From the NCBI RefSeq assembly GCF_900215155.1, contig NZ_LT907980.1:1984001-2048000 (forward strand): a stretch of 64,000 nucleotides of DNA. The letters are read 5' to 3'. The translations under genes and the position numbers were made by a program. The stretch is from Marinobacter sp. LV10R510-11A (GTDB lineage Bacteria > Pseudomonadota > Gammaproteobacteria > Pseudomonadales > Oleiphilaceae). Positions 61,098-64,000 of the stretch are shown here, piece after piece (positions within the stretch are counted from its first letter, which is position 1; each line of letters begins with the position of its first letter). Under the pieces are notes generated by a model. It saw only the letters and a list, made by a program, of their open reading frames with translations. It was not told the DNA's origin and searched no databases.

Positions 61098-61877
61098 TTA
61101 GCGGTTTTTCCATTCCGGTTTGCGCTTATCGAGAAAGGCGTTTACGCCTTCTTTCTGGTCTTCGGTTGAGAACAGCTCAACAAACAGCTCCCGCTCCATG
61201 CGCCAGCTATCGGTGTGGCTGCGGCCATCACGGGAACTCATCACCAGAGTCTTGCAGCGGGCGACGGAAGATGGGCTTTGCTTACACGCCATTTCAGCCA
61301 GTTCCAGCGCCTTTTCCAGGCCTTGTCCCGTAGGGACAACTTCCTCAACCAGGCCGATTTGCAACGCCTTGTCAGCCTTGACTCGCTCACCGCACAAAAT
61401 CATGCGCTTGGCCCAGCCCTCGCCCACGATCCAGGGCAGATTCTGCGTGCCACCCGCACAGGGCAGCAGGCCAACAGAGGCTTCTGGCAGGGCCATCTGG
61501 GCATGCTCTTCGGCGATACGGATATCACAAGCCAATGCGCACTCCAGGCCACCGCCCATGGCGTAACCGTTTATCGCAGCAATGGATACGCCACGGAACG
61601 CCGTCAATTCTGCAAAGGCTTCACCAAAGAGCTGGGCCATTTGATTGGCCCGGGCTTTGTCGCCATCGGCAAAGGTTTTAAGATCGGCGCCCGCGGAGAA
61701 GAATTTCCCGCCCTGCCCGGTCAGAACCAACGCAAAAATGTTCGTGTCTTCGTTAAGCTCACGAATGGTTTTTGTCAGCGCTGGCAGAGAGTCCGCCGTC
61801 CAGGTATTGGCCGGCGGGTTATTGATGGTCAGTATTGCAATGTGTCCGCGTTTTTCGAGCTGAATCAGATCGCTCAT
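61098..61877 (-). CDS. Enoyl-CoA hydratase (methacrylyl-CoA type)
   Basis: A 259-residue hydratase. The oxyanion residues in GGKFFSAGADLKTF and the Glu in LPEASVGLLPCAGGTQNLP are present. By position it should hydrate methacrylyl-CoA to 3-hydroxyisobutyryl-CoA. The ATG at 61877 has AGGAG 7 nt upstream; another ATG is directly in front. Follows the isobutyryl-CoA dehydrogenase by 26 nt. Confidence 0.92.
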   Translation of the reverse strand: MSDLIQLEKRGHIAILTINNPPANTWTADSLPALTKTIRELNEDTNIFALVLTGQGGKFFSAGADLKTFADGDKARANQMAQLFGEAFAELTAFRGVSIAAINGYAMGGGLECALACDIRIAEEHAQMALPEASVGLLPCAGGTQNLPWIVGEGWAKRMILCGERVKADKALQIGLVEEVVPTGQGLEKALELAEMACKQSPSSVARCKTLVMSSRDGRSHTDSWRMERELFVELFSTEDQKEGVNAFLDKRKPEWKNR

Positions 61878-61903
61878 CATCGTACTCCTGTTATTCTTGC
61901 GAT

Positions 61904-63070
61904 TTATTGAATGGCCTCGGCCACACCGTTATCCAGCAGGCGGCGGGCAATAATTAAACGCATGATTTCGTTGGTGCCCTCCAGAATCTGATGCACACGC
62001 AGGTCGCGCAAATAGCGCTCCAGAGGATACTCCCGGATATAACCATAGCCGCCGTGCAGCTGCAGAGCGTCATTCACCACATCAAAGCAGGCGTCGGTGG
62101 CGAAGCGCTTGGCCATGGCACAGTGCAACGTGGCTTCTGTATCAGCATTATCCAATTTGAAAGCCCCAAGGCGCACCATCTGCCGGGCGGCTACCAAGTT
62201 GGTCGCCATATCCGCCAGCTTGAACTGCAAAGCCTGAAAGGCTGCCAAGGGTTTACCAAACTGTTCACGCTCGTGCATATAGTTGCGGGCCCGCAGCAAC
62301 GCCGCTTGCGCGCCGCCCAGAGAACAGGTGGCAATGTTGAGGCGACCACCATCAAGGCCTTTCATGGCAATGGCGAAGCCGTCGCCTTCTTCACCCAGCC
62401 GGCTGGTTGCGGGAATACGAACGTTCTCAAGATTAATCGTTCGCGTAGGCTGGCTGTGCCAACCCATTTTCTCTTCGTTTTTGCCGTAGGAAATGCCGTC
62501 GGCATCCGCCGGAATCACGAAGGTGGAGATGCCTTTGGGGCCCGAGTCCGGCGCACCCGTGCGCGCCATCAGCACCAGAATATCGGTATCGCCAGCACCG
62601 GATATAAAGATTTTACTGCCGTTGATGACATAACTGTCGCCGTCACGAACCGCTTTGGTTCGCAAGCTGGCCGCATCAGAGCCCGCACCGGGTTCAGTCA
62701 GGCAGTAAGATGCAAGCCATTCACCACTAGCCAGCTTCGGAACGATTTCCTGCTTGAGGTCATCAGGCGCGAAGCTTGCCACCATCCAGGTCGCCATGTT
62801 GTGGATGGTGATGAACGCAGCCGTTGAGGGGCAGGCAGCCGCCAGCTCTTCCACGATGACAGACGTGTCTAGCCGTGAAAGACCCATGCCGCCGAGCGCT
62901 TCCGGGGTATAGATCCCCATAAAGCCCATCTCGCCGGCTTCTTTCAGCGTGTCGACCGGAAAGATATGCTCGTTGTCCCATTTGGCCGCATGGGGCGCCA
63001 TGGATTTCTCAGCAAAAGTGCGGGCCGCTTCGCGAAACGCCAGCTGATCTTCAGTCAGATTAAAGTCCAT
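61904..63070 (-). CDS. Isobutyryl-CoA dehydrogenase
   Basis: A 388-residue FAD acyl-CoA dehydrogenase of the short branched-chain group. The FAD motif CLTEPGAGSDAASL is present, and the catalytic Glu is in the C-terminal LEGTNEIMRLIIARRLL, as in isobutyryl- and short-chain enzymes (in contrast to the two dehydrogenases near 1-6 kb). In the valine run it should oxidise isobutyryl-CoA to methacrylyl-CoA. Confidence 0.9.
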   Translation of the reverse strand: MDFNLTEDQLAFREAARTFAEKSMAPHAAKWDNEHIFPVDTLKEAGEMGFMGIYTPEALGGMGLSRLDTSVIVEELAAACPSTAAFITIHNMATWMVASFAPDDLKQEIVPKLASGEWLASYCLTEPGAGSDAASLRTKAVRDGDSYVINGSKIFISGAGDTDILVLMARTGAPDSGPKGISTFVIPADADGISYGKNEEKMGWHSQPTRTINLENVRIPATSRLGEEGDGFAIAMKGLDGGRLNIATCSLGGAQAALLRARNYMHEREQFGKPLAAFQALQFKLADMATNLVAARQMVRLGAFKLDNADTEATLHCAMAKRFATDACFDVVNDALQLHGGYGYIREYPLERYLRDLRVHQILEGTNEIMRLIIARRLLDNGVAEAIQ

Positions 63071-63109
63071 CGTCAGGCTCCAGATTAAACATACCCACCC
63101 TCAACGCAA

Positions 63110-64000
63110 TTAACGCAACTGGATCGAGAAGTTCGCTTCCGCTTCGGCTTCCACTTCACTGGAGAACCAGCGCGAGGTAACCGTTTTGGTTTCAGTATAG
63201 AAGCGCACCGCCTGCTTGCCATATGCGTGTTGATCACCGTAGAAGGAGCCCTTCCAGCCAGTGAACGAGAAGAACGGTAGGGGTACTGGAATGGGAATGT
63301 TTACACCCACCTGACCAACCTCAATTTCGTGCTGGAAGCGACGAGCTGCACCGCCGGAGCCGGTGAAGATAGATACACCGTTACCGTAAGGGCTGTTGTT
63401 GATCAGAGTGATTGCACCAGCCAGGCTTTCCTCTTCCATGCAGGCAAGCACAGGGCCGAAGACTTCCTCGGTGTAGATGTCCATTTCGGTGGTCACACCC
63501 GAGAACAAGGTAGGGCCAATCCAGTTTCCATCAGGCAAACCATCCACTGTGCAGCCGCGGCCGTCCAGAAGCAGATTCGCACCCTGTGCTTCGCCGGTGG
63601 CGATAAGGGATTCAACACGACCTTTTGCTTTGGAGGAGATAATCGGACCATAGCTGGCACCAGAATCGTTCCAGGCACCCGGGCGAACTTTCGCCATGGC
63701 TTCTTTAAGTTCCGGAATCCAGGACTGGGCTTCACCTACAAACACAGCGACGGAAATAGCCATACAACGTTGGCCCGCAGCGCCTACCGAAGCGCCCACT
63801 AAGGCGTTGAGGACCTGCTGCTTGTCGGCATCCGGCATGATGACCATATGGTTCTTGGCACCGGCGAAGCTCTGAACACGCTTCATGTTTTTGGTGCCGG
63901 TTTCGTAGATATAACGGCCAACCGGCACGGAGCCTACAAAGGAGATTGCCTTAACGGCGGGATCGGTGAGCAGTATATCCACCTGTTCCTTGCCGCCGTG
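63110..64000 (-). CDS. mmsA: Methylmalonate-semialdehyde dehydrogenase, partial
   Basis: The C-terminal 297 residues of a CoA-acylating aldehyde dehydrogenase; the gene runs off the right end of the window (frame open through 64000, HGGKEQV before DILLTDP). The catalytic Cys is in [11 protein letters not shown], and [19 protein letters not shown] is typical for MmsA. It converts methylmalonate semialdehyde to propionyl-CoA. First visible gene of the valine operon; 39 nt before the isobutyryl-CoA dehydrogenase. Confidence 0.93.
   Translation of the reverse strand, partial: HGGKEQVDILLTDPAVKAISFVGSVPVGRYIYETGTKNMKRVQSFAGAKNHMVIMPDADKQQVLNALVGASVGAAGQRCMAISVAVFVGEAQSWIPELKEAMAKVRPGAWNDSGASYGPIISSKAKGRVESLIATGEAQGANLLLDGRGCTVDGLPDGNWIGPTLFSGVTTEMDIYTEEVFGPVLACMEEESLAGAITLINNSPYGNGVSIFTGSGGAARRFQHEIEVGQVGVNIPIPVPLPFFSFTGWKGSFYGDQHAYGKQAVRFYTETKTVTSRWFSSEVEAEAEANFSIQLR

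Noticed and set aside
61991..62827. 278-codon open frame on the plus strand
   Set aside because: Antisense to the isobutyryl-CoA dehydrogenase, whose motifs are complete.

Overview
The window looks like chromosome of a marine gammaproteobacterium, most likely Marinobacter or a close relative. This rests on the gene mix: a complete liu leucine/isovalerate cluster led by a MerR-type LiuR, a valine catabolic run, many acyl-CoA enzymes, a TAXI-type TRAP transporter and a T6SS cargo island. Genus is an inference. I see no rRNA, tRNA, CRISPR array, transposase or phage gene.

Layout. 1-5.7 kb (minus strand): a short-chain dehydrogenase, acyl-CoA dehydrogenase and thiolase operon (isoleucine-type beta-oxidation), then a second thiolase and a second acyl-CoA dehydrogenase broken by one extra base. 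5.8-18.1 kb (plus): an AraC regulator, an acyl-CoA ligase, liuR, liuA-liuB-liuC-liuD-liuE, an AhpD-like protein and another ligase, closed by a terminator. 18.2-21.7 kb: TetR plus a carotenoid/retinol-type oxidoreductase, a DUF1428 protein and a small exported protein. 21.7-28.9 kb: a TAXI TRAP transporter divergent from a GntR regulator, glutaryl-CoA dehydrogenase and a class III CoA-transferase, which reads as a glutarate uptake and breakdown module. 29-38.2 kb (minus): a five-gene LIV-type ABC transporter, a thioesterase and acyl-CoA ligase, then a proline-racemase-family protein coupled to a medium-chain reductase. 38.3-40.8 kb: housekeeping and transport genes, including bioY. 40.8-49.3 kb (minus): a T6SS cargo island with vgrG, a DUF4123 adaptor, a VasX-like 1211-residue effector and two DUF6708-like proteins separated by a rearrangement scar. 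49.4-51 kb: a DMT permease, an RRM protein and a cysteine-cluster protein. 51.2-55.5 kb: an ECF sigma/anti-sigma pair, a secreted subtilase, an outer-membrane barrel and a small Ala-rich exported protein. 55.6-58.8 kb: an OsmC-YcaO fusion and a second DMT permease. 59-64 kb (minus): the valine pathway, from mmsA (cut by the window end) to mmsB.

Two regulatory patterns tie genes together. First, four copies of an 18-bp palindrome (type CTTTACGT-NN-ACGTAAAC) lie 33-60 nt upstream of liuR, the isoleucine-type operon, the LIV-type ABC operon and the ligase/thioesterase operon; they are probable LiuR operators. Second, three promoters of the form GGAAT(A/T)A-N14-CGT(T/C) lie upstream of the ECF sigma gene, the divergent subtilase gene and the Ala-rich exported protein gene, two of them sharing an extra 17-bp element. 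This defines a local, self-regulating ECF regulon around an envelope system I cannot match to a described one. It and the duplicated T6SS immunity-like region are the parts most worth a second look.
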